From assembly GCA_937858705.1 (NCBI GenBank), contig CALLZM010000006.1:62001-126000 (forward strand): DNA of 64,000 nt, written 5' to 3'. Numbering within the stretch: the first letter of the stretch is position 1; every line of letters begins with the position of its first letter. A model generated the notes under the pieces. That model saw only the letters and a program-made list of their open reading frames with translations, did no database searches and was not told the origin of the DNA. The DNA is from an uncultured Candidatus Saccharibacteria bacterium (GTDB taxonomy: Bacteria; Patescibacteriota; Saccharimonadia; Saccharimonadales; Saccharimonadaceae). The position numbers and the translations under genes were made by a program. Shown piece after piece: positions 35,764 through 44,018 of the stretch.

Positions 35764-35892
35764 ACTGCCACTGCATAGCCTCTTCAATTCAGGTGGGTCC
35801 AGCGAAGAGCAACCCAATTCATTCCTGCCTAAGACAGCGAATGAACTGGCGTGAAACGCACACCTGAAGAGGAGAGGCCATGCAGTGGCAGT
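35764..35892. other. 129-nt inverted repeat (long hairpin)
   Basis: ACTGCCACTGCAT (35764-35776) and ATGCAGTGGCAGT (35880-35892) are perfect complements. Inside them GCCTCT pairs with AGAGGC and TTCAGGTG with CACCTGAA, while CATTC and GAATG pair near the loop. The element sits between the small gene at 35912 and argS and could be a structured RNA, a leader element or a palindromic mobile repeat. Confidence 0.65.
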
Positions 35893-35911
35893 AGCAGGGA
35901 TACTACTGCTT

Positions 35912-36049
35912 TTACTCACTCGGTGCTTCATCAAACTGCACCGCTACTGGCGCAGAAGTTGGACTGGCACCTTTCACATTTTCCAAAATATACTGGAGTA
36001 CGCTCATATCGTCAGAGCTGAGTCCGTCATCTTTTATAGTTGATTGCAT
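35912..36049 (-). CDS. 45-residue acidic peptide with strong promoter
   Basis: The frame encodes 45 residues starting MQSTIKDDGLSSDDMSV and ending QFDEAPSE. The first half is helical and acidic (MSVLQYILENVKG) and the second is Pro/Ala-rich and likely disordered. A near-consensus promoter (TTGACA-17-TACAAT) and an AAAGGAAAT Shine-Dalgarno support real expression. No Cys, no signal peptide and no known toxin, antitoxin or bacteriocin motif is seen. It is too short for usual gene callers. A long hairpin follows its stop. Confidence 0.55.
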   Translation of the reverse strand: MQSTIKDDGLSSDDMSVLQYILENVKGASPTSAPVAVQFDEAPSE

Positions 36050-36305
36050 ATGTTTATTTCCTTTATTTTAAGTACCTTTACTCTTTCATTGTAGCATAAG
36101 CTTTATTTTTTGTCAATACTATTTTTCGGCCTGCGCAGATATTCTAGCGCGCTACGCATCATTGCGGCCGATTCGCGAAGTGCCGCAAACTCTTCTGGCC
36201 GCAGTTCGCCAGATTCCCGTTTGACAGTCTTCCCATACACTTCGGCGGCCTCTACTGTGTCAATGTCAATAGATAACTCTGACGCACCATTGACGATTCG
36301 TGCCA

Positions 36306-36312
36306 CCCCCCC
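36306..36312. repeat. C7/G7 tract near 3' end of accessory gene
   Basis: On the coding strand the run is G7. Present length ends translation at 36266. G6 or G9 would extend it to 36103. Confidence 0.6.
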
Positions 36313-36761
36313 TCTTGATACCACCTAGTGGTTCCCAGTCTGAATCACCAAATGATATCTCTAGTCCATCTCGTCCATTTGGTGCAGTTGCCTCAAGGGT
36401 AATAGTAACAAAAAGATGATCCGCCAGGACAGAATTGTCAGTGCCTTGATCGTCTAGATCAATAACACCCCACCGCAAGACATTCCTGACAAGTTGTATT
36501 GTCGCCTGGTGCCGCCATTCTGGGGAATTCACAAATAGCTTCTCTTCAATTCTCCCTCTAGTCGCTACCTCATCAAACAGTAAATCAGGTGGACCATCGA
36601 CCAGCCAATCGATAGTACCTGTAAACAACGGCGGATCCTCAATATCCATCTCTTCGCGGCGAAACTCTCTATCTGTGTCCCGATGGCTCCATTCCTCAGT
36701 CCACTGCTGCCCCTCAAGATGAGGACGCAACTCCCTAAAAAACGCTAGCGCTGCTTCTTGC

Positions 36762-36770
36762 GGGGGGGGG
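36762..36770. repeat. G9/C9 tract near 5' end of accessory gene
   Basis: On the coding strand the run is C9, 61 nt after the ATG at 36831. Present length is out of frame with the main reading frame, and C10 or C7 would restore it. Confidence 0.7.
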
Positions 36771-36936
36771 CATCACGCAAAGCATCTGTCTGCAATAGCG
36801 AGAATACCTCTGAAGGAGATATTTCTGTCATACAACCAACAATACTCCCAATACCTCATGCACGCAAGCACAAGCACAATTCCTCCAAACAGAAGAAAAT
36901 GCAGTGTAAATTAAGAGAACACGCTAGGATAATACT

Positions 36937-38523
36937 CTATCTCTGCCGTAGTGCCGCCTTCACTAGTCCACTAAATAGCGGGTGACTGCGGAATGGACGA
37001 GATTTGAACTCTGGGTGAGCTTGGGTAGCGATGAAAAAGTCATTCACGGGTGATTCGACAAATTCCACCAGCGTATCATCGGGCGAAGTACCAGATACCA
37101 CCAATCCTCCAGCATTTATCTGCGCTTCAAAAGCTCGGTTCACCTCATAGCGATGACGATGGCGTTCGGTAATGCCATTCGTGCCATATGTTTTTGCCAC
37201 CAGAGAACCGTCTTGCAATACCGCTGGGTAATCGCCAAGACGCATCGTGCCGCCAGTCGACTGCTTGCCCTCTTGGCCATTCATCAAATACACCACACTA
37301 TTCTTACTATCAGCACCAAATTCTTCACTCGATGCCTGTGCCACCCCGCCAGCTCTCGCCGCCGCTATAACAGCCGTTTGTAAACCAAGACAAATGCCAA
37401 GATACGGTATGTTGTTTTTTAAACAATACTCGGCAGCGGCTATTTTACCGTCAACACCTCGCTCGCCAAAACCCCCTGGCACGACTATACCATCGACCCT
37501 AGCAAACTCTTTTTCCGTTGCAGTTGAGGCATCGATCCACACAATATTCACCTCGCTCTTTTCGGCCCACGCCGCCGACTTTATCGCCTCAGTTGCCGAC
37601 AAATAAGTATCACTATTATCGATATATTTTGCCACCAAGCCAATCGTTATTTCCTTCGAATATTCCGAACCATCTCGTCGAGCTAGCCGCCGCCACTGCT
37701 TCAAATCTGCCGGAGTATCATTCTCTGAAAAATCACTGAGAAGTGCCCCGAGGTCTCGTTCAATCACTAGTGGCACTTCATATACTGTGGCAACATTCGG
37801 CATAATCACAATGCCTTCAGCAGGCACACTGCTAAACATAGCAATTTTATCGGCAATGCTCTTGGGCGGCTTATCGCGTCCCTCAATGCGCACTCCTACA
37901 ACATCAGGCATGATACCAAAACCACGCAAATCGGCCAGGGCGTTTTGCGCCGGCTTAGTCTTATACTCATGGCTCGCACTCAAAAACGGCACATACACCA
38001 CATGCACAAACAGACAATTCTCTCGCCCCACCGCCATAGAAAACTCACGAATCGCCTCAATAAAACTAAGACTCTCGAAGTCACCCACTGTACCACCAAT
38101 CTCTACAATATGGATATCACCTTCAGCTGCATCAACAATCGCTTGCTTGATATACCGCGTCAAATGCGGCACCAATTGCACTGTTTGCCCGCCAAACTTG
38201 CCAGCCCGTTCGTCTTGTATGAGATTCCTCAGCAATCGCCCAGATAGCGTCGTGTTTTTCAGCGTCAGCTCTTGGTCGAGAAACCGTTCATAATGCCCCA
38301 GGTCGAGATCGGTCTCGGCACCATCTTTCGTGACAAAACATTCACCATGCTCTTTCGGATTCAATAAACCCGCATCTACATTTAGATACGGGTCACACTT
38401 TTGCACCGATACTGCTACGCCTTTAGCTTGCAATACGGCACCAATACTCGCTGCGGTAATACCCTTCCCTACCCCAGAAAGTACGCCACCTGTTACAAAT
38501 ATATACTTTTTTATTTTCCCCAT
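36937..38523 (-). CDS. pyrG: CTP synthase
   Basis: PyrG aminates UTP to CTP with glutamine. The N-terminal synthetase domain (KYIFVTGGVLSGVGKGITAASIG, with DPYLNVDAGL and the CDPYLN substrate site) and the C-terminal class I amidotransferase domain with its nucleophile (YLGICLGLQTAVI) and the His-Glu pair (AQAHPEFKSRP) are complete. Length 528 residues is typical. GGAGGGGATAAGGAC precedes the ATG. Confidence 0.97.
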   Translation of the reverse strand: MGKIKKYIFVTGGVLSGVGKGITAASIGAVLQAKGVAVSVQKCDPYLNVDAGLLNPKEHGECFVTKDGAETDLDLGHYERFLDQELTLKNTTLSGRLLRNLIQDERAGKFGGQTVQLVPHLTRYIKQAIVDAAEGDIHIVEIGGTVGDFESLSFIEAIREFSMAVGRENCLFVHVVYVPFLSASHEYKTKPAQNALADLRGFGIMPDVVGVRIEGRDKPPKSIADKIAMFSSVPAEGIVIMPNVATVYEVPLVIERDLGALLSDFSENDTPADLKQWRRLARRDGSEYSKEITIGLVAKYIDNSDTYLSATEAIKSAAWAEKSEVNIVWIDASTATEKEFARVDGIVVPGGFGERGVDGKIAAAEYCLKNNIPYLGICLGLQTAVIAAARAGGVAQASSEEFGADSKNSVVYLMNGQEGKQSTGGTMRLGDYPAVLQDGSLVAKTYGTNGITERHRHRYEVNRAFEAQINAGGLVVSGTSPDDTLVEFVESPVNDFFIATQAHPEFKSRPFRSHPLFSGLVKAALRQR

Positions 38524-38618
38524 GTCCTTATCCCCTCCATGGAATTTTATTGTACCACCCCCTCACGCACACCGCTAGATATATAGCGTTGTAAAATTCG
38601 CCCACACTAGATATGGGG

Positions 38619-38699
38619 CTATGACAAACTGGCGATGGCTTGGTTGATGGCGCTCAGTTTTTCCTCTAAAGTCATTGTGTTCGAAATGATTTGACCCAT
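38619..38699 (-). CDS. Possible 26-residue peptide
   Basis: ATG at 38699 opens a short frame MGQIISNTMTLEEKLSAINQ ending in AIASLS. AGGACGAGAG before it may serve as a Shine-Dalgarno, and a TATCAT hexamer lies upstream. It fills part of the 240-bp gap between pyrG and the next gene. Evidence is only the signal arrangement and codon plausibility. Confidence 0.3.
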   Translation of the reverse strand: MGQIISNTMTLEEKLSAINQAIASLS

Positions 38700-38766
38700 A
38701 TCTCTCGTCCTGTTTATGTATGATAGCTTATGCTTTTTATTGTACGCTAGGCTGCAAGCAAAAACA

Positions 38767-40212
38767 CTATATATTTGTTGTAGAATTTTCATCTACACAC
38801 GCCTGGTGTAGTCGTTCTATAGGAGTAAAATTATCCGTATACAATAGTTGCTCAGCAAAATGATATCCCTGGTACCTTTCCGGCACATATCTGCTCGCAT
38901 TGTATGCCGCTATGAGGTTACTCACCCGTAGTCCATCTGTCGCACGATACAAGTACTTCCCTCCACCCAAAGCTGCTCGATATGGTGCATCCAGTGCCGA
39001 AAACAGCGGTGTACAACCAGCTTGTTTGCTGGCAATCATATTTACCGCCACGACAGTCTTGGAATTGGTGTGTTTTCGTAATGCCGCAGAATATTCAGCA
39101 GTCACAAGTGAAAACGGTACTTCACTGTCATTATATACATCTATCAGTATGATATCGTAGACCGTATTCGTTCGATTCAAAAATGTCCGAGCATCATCGA
39201 AATGAATCGTTATATTACTGGGGTCGGTATAGGCAAAATACTGTCTAGCTATTGGCAGTAGCCCTGGATCAATTTCTACCACCTCAATATTCGCCGTCGG
39301 ATAGGTTTTCGCCAAATAGCGCGGCAAAGTAAAAGTCCCACCCCCCAGAACTAAGATGTTTTCTTTATGCGGCACCGCTTCTACTATATTTGCCATTTCT
39401 TGGGTATACCAAAATACCAGCTCATCTGGCTTGTCGATGCGAATACCAGACTGTATGCCACCGATTCCACTGAGAATACCTCGAATGCGCTTCGATTGAT
39501 CTTCTTGCCACTCTCGCACTTCATAATGTGCCGCCGTAGTGTCGATGGCGATTGAACGAACATGTTCACTACTTATAAGAGATAGCCCAGCCAGCACCAC
39601 GCATGCAAAGCTACCCACCACCCGAAGCCGCCACTCCTCCTTTGGCACCAATAGCCAGCTACTGCCAACAACAAGAGCGATGAGTATCACCAAGCTCTCT
39701 CGAGCACCCAACCAACCAAATAAGAAAAATCCTGCTATAAATGTGCCGACAATACCGCCGAGAGAATTCAGCGCACTAAGACTCGCCACCGATCGACCAG
39801 CTTCGTCGAGCGATTTCGTTTGTAACTTCACCAGATAGGGGCTAATAGCTCCTAGCATAAAGCTCGTTGGTGCAAACAACACCATTGCCACTAGAGTCGC
39901 CTGCAAACGAACATCCACTCGCCATACGCTACTGACCTCAAACAACCATGCATATTGATAGGTAGTGAGCAATATGAGCAATGCCACGCCAAACAATGCC
40001 CACACTACATCGCGCCGGCTACCCCGCTTATCTGCTACGACCCCGCCAACAAAATAACCAAGGCTCATCGCCGCGATGATGACACCAATGATACTCGCCC
40101 AAATATAAGTCGACCCGCCCACTACTGGCGACATCAGTCTCGCCGCTACCATCTCAAACACCATTAGCACAAAACCAGTGATGAAGGCGATGAGGAGATA
40201 TGTTTTATGCAT
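38767..40212 (-). CDS. Membrane-fused spermidine synthase-like protein
   Basis: The 481-residue protein has about seven membrane helices in its first 210 residues (YLLIAFITGFVLMVFEM, YIWASIIGVIIAAMSLGYFVGG and so on) fused to a cytosolic Rossmann methyltransferase-like domain with ILVLGGGTFTLPRYLA, EVVEIDPGL and ILIDVYND. This matches fused MFS/spermidine-synthase proteins, whose product is uncertain. The start is ATG at 40212 since TACAAT ends 6 nt upstream. A longer reading to 40263 would add residues with no support. Confidence 0.82.
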   Translation of the reverse strand: MHKTYLLIAFITGFVLMVFEMVAARLMSPVVGGSTYIWASIIGVIIAAMSLGYFVGGVVADKRGSRRDVVWALFGVALLILLTTYQYAWLFEVSSVWRVDVRLQATLVAMVLFAPTSFMLGAISPYLVKLQTKSLDEAGRSVASLSALNSLGGIVGTFIAGFFLFGWLGARESLVILIALVVGSSWLLVPKEEWRLRVVGSFACVVLAGLSLISSEHVRSIAIDTTAAHYEVREWQEDQSKRIRGILSGIGGIQSGIRIDKPDELVFWYTQEMANIVEAVPHKENILVLGGGTFTLPRYLAKTYPTANIEVVEIDPGLLPIARQYFAYTDPSNITIHFDDARTFLNRTNTVYDIILIDVYNDSEVPFSLVTAEYSAALRKHTNSKTVVAVNMIASKQAGCTPLFSALDAPYRAALGGGKYLYRATDGLRVSNLIAAYNASRYVPERYQGYHFAEQLLYTDNFTPIERLHQACVDENSTTNI

Positions 40213-40270
40213 AGGTGTATTGTACCGAAAAAAGAGCAGTTTTGGCAAAAATATGCTAAGCATAAGCTTA

Positions 40271-40299
40271 TTGACATTTTAACAATCCTATGCTAAAAT
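40271..40299 (+). promoter_or_regulatory. Leaderless promoter of the 40306 gene
   Basis: TTGACA (40271-40276), 17 bp, TAAAAT (40294-40299), then 6 nt and ATG. Confidence 0.75.
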
Positions 40300-40305
40300 G
40301 AACAC

Positions 40306-41297
40306 ATGACTACGAGCCTACCCCCCCCCACTTGCGGGAACTCCCAGTTCCAGTACGATATACTGATGTGCATGACATATTCGATGAATCCGTACAGCTA
40401 AACGAAGATACCTCTCCCGAAAAATACACTTATCACCAACAACAATTCAATGATTTTGCTCGCACCGTCATGGATATCCCGGGCGCATACGCTGCATTTG
40501 GTACTGGTTATCCATTTTATGCTGAAGACCACTTAGAACAAACCATTGAACCAGTTGCAGAAATTACACGATTTCTCCGACAGCAACAAGCCCTGGTGCC
40601 AGAAAAATTAGGGTCTTGGGCATGTATCGGCTGTCAGGGGGAGAGAAAGTTGCCAGACCTGAAGACACTATGTAAACCATGCGACAAAGTCTCCGTCAAA
40701 CCTCGCGATATCCTGAAGGCACTCCCAGATTTAGATTATTGGGTTATTGCCGACGAAGACACTCCACAGTTTCGAGCAAAACTGCAACAATCCTTAGAGG
40801 GAATAGGCTTTTACTCTTCCGATCAAGATGTAGGAGCTAGTCTGCGTGATTTAGCCGATGTAATGAAAGATCCCTTACTAGTACGAGAGGTGACACCAGA
40901 GCCCGTTCGACAAAAACGTATACCAATCGATCTTCATGTCGTTAGTCGAGAATACTTCATGAACATTATGGGGGACATTGAACGCACGATCATTGAGTAC
41001 GCCGCGGAGGGGGGCAATATGCCGAAGGTTCCTATCTCCCCCTCTTCTCTCCATGTCACATGGGAGCAGCCAGATGAGCCATACGATTTCATGAAAGACT
41101 TTCTTTTCTCGCTCACCATTCATCCAGCATCCTCCAATGCTATACTAGAGAAAATGAAACACACCAAGGAAATAGCTGGCAAATATTTATCATATGATGA
41201 TATTAAAGAGGCTATTTGCCAATATGATAAAGAGGAGCGACAGTTGCAAAATCCAAAGTTACGATTCCTTCTATCGAGGAGATTCTCGAGTGAGTAA
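40306..41297 (+). CDS. Accessory protein with C4 zinc motif, 5' frame shifted by C9 tract
   Basis: The promoter-proximal ATG at 40306 reads MTTSLPPPT and then, because the run at 40321-40329 has nine C, goes out of frame and stops after about 30 codons. With ten C (or seven) it would join the 320-codon frame that continues ELPVPVRYTDVHDIFDES. That frame can also start at TTG 40332 but has no promoter or Shine-Dalgarno of its own. The protein is cytosolic and contains CIGC and CKPC separated by 15 residues, a probable zinc ribbon. The role is unknown. The downstream PHP gene overlaps its stop by 8 bp, so switching could affect that gene through coupling. Confidence 0.65.
40321..40329. repeat. 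C9 tract after the 40306 ATG
   Basis: Nine C begin 15 nt after the start codon. At this length the long frame is off, and at 10 it would be on. Confidence 0.8.
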
Positions 41298-42228
41298 AGA
41301 AAGTGCAGGCTATGATTATCATACTCACACCACTTATTCAGATGGGGATTTAACGCCGTTTGAGCTTATCGATAGAGCAAAAAAGAATGGGGTGAGAGTA
41401 CTATCAATTACCGACCATGATACGATAGATGCATATAAAGATCCTCAGCTCGCATCTTATGCAAAAGAAAATGGTATCGATATAATACCCGGCATAGAAA
41501 TTTCATCTGCCGATGAAGATGGTGTCAGAATACACATATTAGGCCTAGGAGTTGACTCAGATAATCCCAAACTATCAGAGTGGTCTGAATCTGTAAAAAT
41601 AGGGCGCAAAAAATATGCAAGCCAGGTCATGCAACTGCTTGCCGGTGACGGTTGGGCAATAGACCCAGCCGAAAAGCAAAAATTACTCGATACGCCTATA
41701 GTAACAAAGGCCCACATTGCCGATCCTTACCTTGAAGTCGCTGAAAATAGACATCTATTCGCACAACGCTTCAATACCGAAATCACCAGAGGAGCGTTTA
41801 TTGAACAACTCATGAACGATGGAGGTGCCGCCTTCGTGCATCGTGAGGGGACAATTTCTCCCGATAAAGCACTAGAGCTCATACGAAACGCAAGCGGAGC
41901 TGCATTTCTTGCCCATCCTGTATCACTTCTTTACGAGCAGGGGCTATCTATGGATAGAGTCGGCCAACTTACGGCACAGCATGGATTCGATGGCATTGAA
42001 GCGATGTATTACTACTATCATAAGGGCGGAGGCGATAAGGCAATTGATATGGTTAATGAATTCCTTGCAATGGCAAAATACCTCGGTATAGCTGCTATTG
42101 GCGGTTCAGATTTTCATGGTACAAGCGCTCAAATAGGAAACTACACAGATGTTGGCATGGCAGATGTCAGAATAGCACCTGATGCATCAACACATCATAG
42201 TATAATAGAGCTTATTCATACTAGATAA
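41290..42228 (+). CDS. PHP-domain phosphoesterase
   Basis: PHP enzymes of this type hydrolyse nucleotide 3'-phosphates or RNA 5' ends. The 312-residue protein has DYHTHTTYSDG, SITDHDTIDAY, IIPGIEIS, the His-bearing AFLAHPVS and GGSDFHG, which supply the metal ligands. It resembles YciV/RNase AM proteins. I chose GTG at 41290 because GAGGAGATTCTCGA precedes it and it overlaps the upstream stop. The longer upstream reading lacks a signal. Confidence 0.88.
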   Translation: MSKESAGYDYHTHTTYSDGDLTPFELIDRAKKNGVRVLSITDHDTIDAYKDPQLASYAKENGIDIIPGIEISSADEDGVRIHILGLGVDSDNPKLSEWSESVKIGRKKYASQVMQLLAGDGWAIDPAEKQKLLDTPIVTKAHIADPYLEVAENRHLFAQRFNTEITRGAFIEQLMNDGGAAFVHREGTISPDKALELIRNASGAAFLAHPVSLLYEQGLSMDRVGQLTAQHGFDGIEAMYYYYHKGGGDKAIDMVNEFLAMAKYLGIAAIGGSDFHGTSAQIGNYTDVGMADVRIAPDASTHHSIIELIHTR

Positions 42229-42243
42229 TCAAGGTACGCCATC

Positions 42244-42840
42244 ATGACTCACCTCTCCCCCGAAATCGAAGCCAAATTTCTCGCCATCAATATCGATGAT
42301 ATGCGCCACACGCTGCAACAGTCTGGCGCCAAATGTACCGTTCCTATGCGGTCGATGCTCCGCGCCACTTTTCACAACACCTTCATGAAGACCGATAAAG
42401 ATGCCTTTCTTCGAGTGCGCAACGAAGGCGATAAAGTCACGCTCACTTATAAACAATTCGACCATACTGGTGTCGATGGAGCTAAAGAAATAGAAGTCGA
42501 AATCAGCGACTTCACAAAAACCGTAGAAATTTTACAACAAGCTGGCATCTCACCTTCTAGCATTCAGGAATCACGGCGAGAAACTTGGCATATGGATACC
42601 GTCGAAATAGTTATCGATGAATGGCCGTGGCTCAAACCGTACATCGAGATAGAAGGCCCATCAGAATCAGCAGTCAAGCAAGCGGCAACCAAGCTGGGCC
42701 TTGACTGGAACAATGCACAATTTGGTGATGTCATGGTCGCCTACCGCGCCGAATATCCCCACCTCAAAGAAACCGACACCCTCAGTACTGTCTCAGAAGT
42801 GCGATTTGACCAACCCCTGCCAGACCTTTTGCTGCCATAA
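42244..42840 (+). CDS. CYTH-domain protein (class IV adenylyl cyclase/thiamine triphosphatase-like)
   Basis: CYTH tunnel enzymes act on triphosphates. The signature EIEAKF is at residues 7-12, followed by the charged strands FLRVRNEGDKVTLTYKQF, EIEVEI and a later YIEIEGPSE that supplies acidic metal ligands. The 198-residue length fits. The substrate (cAMP precursor, ThTP or polyphosphate) cannot be told. AAGGTACGCC precedes the ATG. It is 15 bp from the PHP gene and may share its mRNA. Confidence 0.85.
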   Translation: MTHLSPEIEAKFLAINIDDMRHTLQQSGAKCTVPMRSMLRATFHNTFMKTDKDAFLRVRNEGDKVTLTYKQFDHTGVDGAKEIEVEISDFTKTVEILQQAGISPSSIQESRRETWHMDTVEIVIDEWPWLKPYIEIEGPSESAVKQAATKLGLDWNNAQFGDVMVAYRAEYPHLKETDTLSTVSEVRFDQPLPDLLLP

Positions 42841-42900
42841 CTCAAGAGTGCCATTTCACACTAAACTTCCTCTGTTAGAAGACTGTCTTCTAGGTATTTG

Positions 42901-43305
42901 CTAGCGAACGAACCCCTCCATGCCAGGATATTTTTCCCTTAACGCTTCAGCTACTCTGCCTAGTCCAAACTGCGCTATTTCCTCATCGCCTACCAGTGTC
43001 GCAAATTTCTTAGCCAGTTCTGAAGTTTGATACCTTGAGTCCCTTAGGACCTCTTCTTCAGTTACTAAGAGACCTTGATTTTGAGCCGACCTCACTACCA
43101 TAAAACCACCTTGAAATACCCCAAAATCATCCATTGCACTACCAAACACCGCAAAGTCATGACGATAAATGTCTGAAACCCAAAATGGCCAATGTAATTG
43201 CTCACTAGTGATCCGCGCATCGACAAAATCAACCGAACCGGGTCGACCTTGAGCCGTTCTATCTGTAGGATCCACCCTATATATATTCTCCGTCATAAAC
43301 TTCAT
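42901..43305 (-). CDS. Hypothetical accessory protein, 134 residues
   Basis: No family recognised. The product is soluble, with an aromatic-rich central part (LHWPFWVSDIYRHDFAVFGSAMDDFG) and a helical C-terminus (LRDSRYQTSELAKKFATLV). TTGACA-16-TATTAT precedes the start, with 6 nt between the -10 and ATG at 43305, so it is leaderless. It diverges from the transglutaminase-like gene with back-to-back promoters. Confidence 0.6.
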   Translation of the reverse strand: MKFMTENIYRVDPTDRTAQGRPGSVDFVDARITSEQLHWPFWVSDIYRHDFAVFGSAMDDFGVFQGGFMVVRSAQNQGLLVTEEEVLRDSRYQTSELAKKFATLVGDEEIAQFGLGRVAEALREKYPGMEGFVR

Positions 43306-43382
43306 AGCAATATAATACCATTCTGTATCAATTTGTCAATATTTAACTTGCTCTTGACCTATTTTTGTGATATAATAAAAAT
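43306..43382. promoter_or_regulatory. Divergent back-to-back leaderless promoters
   Basis: Minus: TTGACA (43334-43339) and TATTAT (43312-43317). Plus: TTGCTC (43348-43353) and TATAAT (43371-43376). Both place the -10 box 6 nt before the ATG. Confidence 0.7.
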
Positions 43383-43979
43383 ATGAGTCAAGATATTCTT
43401 TCATTTTCGAAAAATACTCTTACTGATCCTCTGGCAAAAGCGCTTCATGCCGAACTTGCCGACCTTTATGCTGAAAACGATCTCGATATATTTCTTCCGC
43501 CAGAAAAACTTATCCTCTACGCTCGTCAATGCGGCAGAGCAGCCTTAGCCTTAAAATACTTTCTTGATGAGCGAGAACCCCACCTTGATTGGCAAGTAGC
43601 AAGGGTTGGTGTGGGCCATACGCCTCAAACATCTAGCACTCCAGCCGAGCACTGCTATGTTCGTGGTATGCAGCCAAATGGTCAACTATTGGTGGCCATC
43701 GACCCAACCTGGAATCAGTTTTTACTCACGGCACCGGATGTCTTGCAGACAGTGGCACCAGATAGCCTACCCTCTCAGCACATAGCCGCATGGTACGCCA
43801 CAGATACCGAAGCGGCCGTATCTGAAGCCACCCACCGCCACCCGCATCTGAAACAAGCACTTCAAGATCTATGGAACCCACAGCATGCTACAGAAATACA
43901 CCACATCCCAGGCACAAGAATTACTTATAGCGCCCGACGAATAGCGCGGAGTTTATTGTCAAACCCTCTATTGCAATAG
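43383..43979 (+). CDS. Transglutaminase-like fold protein (tentative)
   Basis: The 198-residue protein shows the three elements of a transglutaminase/papain-like site in order: Cys in ARQCGRAALALKYF near residue 50, His in PAEHCYVRGM near 95, and Asp in VAIDPTWNQF near 115. Spacing and the DPTW element are characteristic, but no family match is claimed. No signal peptide is present. The ATG is 6 nt after TATAAT. The next gene on the same strand is an alpha/beta-hydrolase-like protein with its own promoter. Confidence 0.55.
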   Translation: MSQDILSFSKNTLTDPLAKALHAELADLYAENDLDIFLPPEKLILYARQCGRAALALKYFLDEREPHLDWQVARVGVGHTPQTSSTPAEHCYVRGMQPNGQLLVAIDPTWNQFLLTAPDVLQTVAPDSLPSQHIAAWYATDTEAAVSEATHRHPHLKQALQDLWNPQHATEIHHIPGTRITYSARRIARSLLSNPLLQ

Positions 43980-43983
43980 ATTA

Positions 43984-44012
43984 TTGACTTATTTATAAAT
44001 TTGTGATACAAT
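43984..44012 (+). promoter_or_regulatory. Leaderless promoter of the hydrolase-like gene
   Basis: TTGACT (43984-43989), 17 bp, TACAAT (44007-44012), then GAGCTT and the ATG at 44019. Confidence 0.75.
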
Positions 44013-44018
44013 GAGCTT

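Larger units (their letters stand above)
36103..36831 (-). pseudogene. Accessory gene broken by two homopolymer frameshifts (G9 and C7)
   Basis: From ATG at 36831 (TATTGT ends 7 nt upstream, TTGCGT 17 bp before it) translation runs MTEISPSEVFSLLQTD and then meets C9 on the coding strand, which shifts to an early stop. One more C, or two fewer, would join the open frame beginning LRPHLEGQQWTEEW at about 36730. That frame runs to a G7 run at 36306-36312, where it stops at 36266. With G6 or G9 it would continue as VARIVNGASELSID to 36103. The reconstructed protein is about 240 residues, soluble, with a helical C-terminus. No family is recognised. Confidence 0.6.

Noticed and set aside
36985-37010. 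Sequence like a tRNA T-arm near the pyrG 3' end
   Set aside because: It is part of the intact pyrG reading frame (QAHPEFKSRPF) and no cloverleaf can be drawn.
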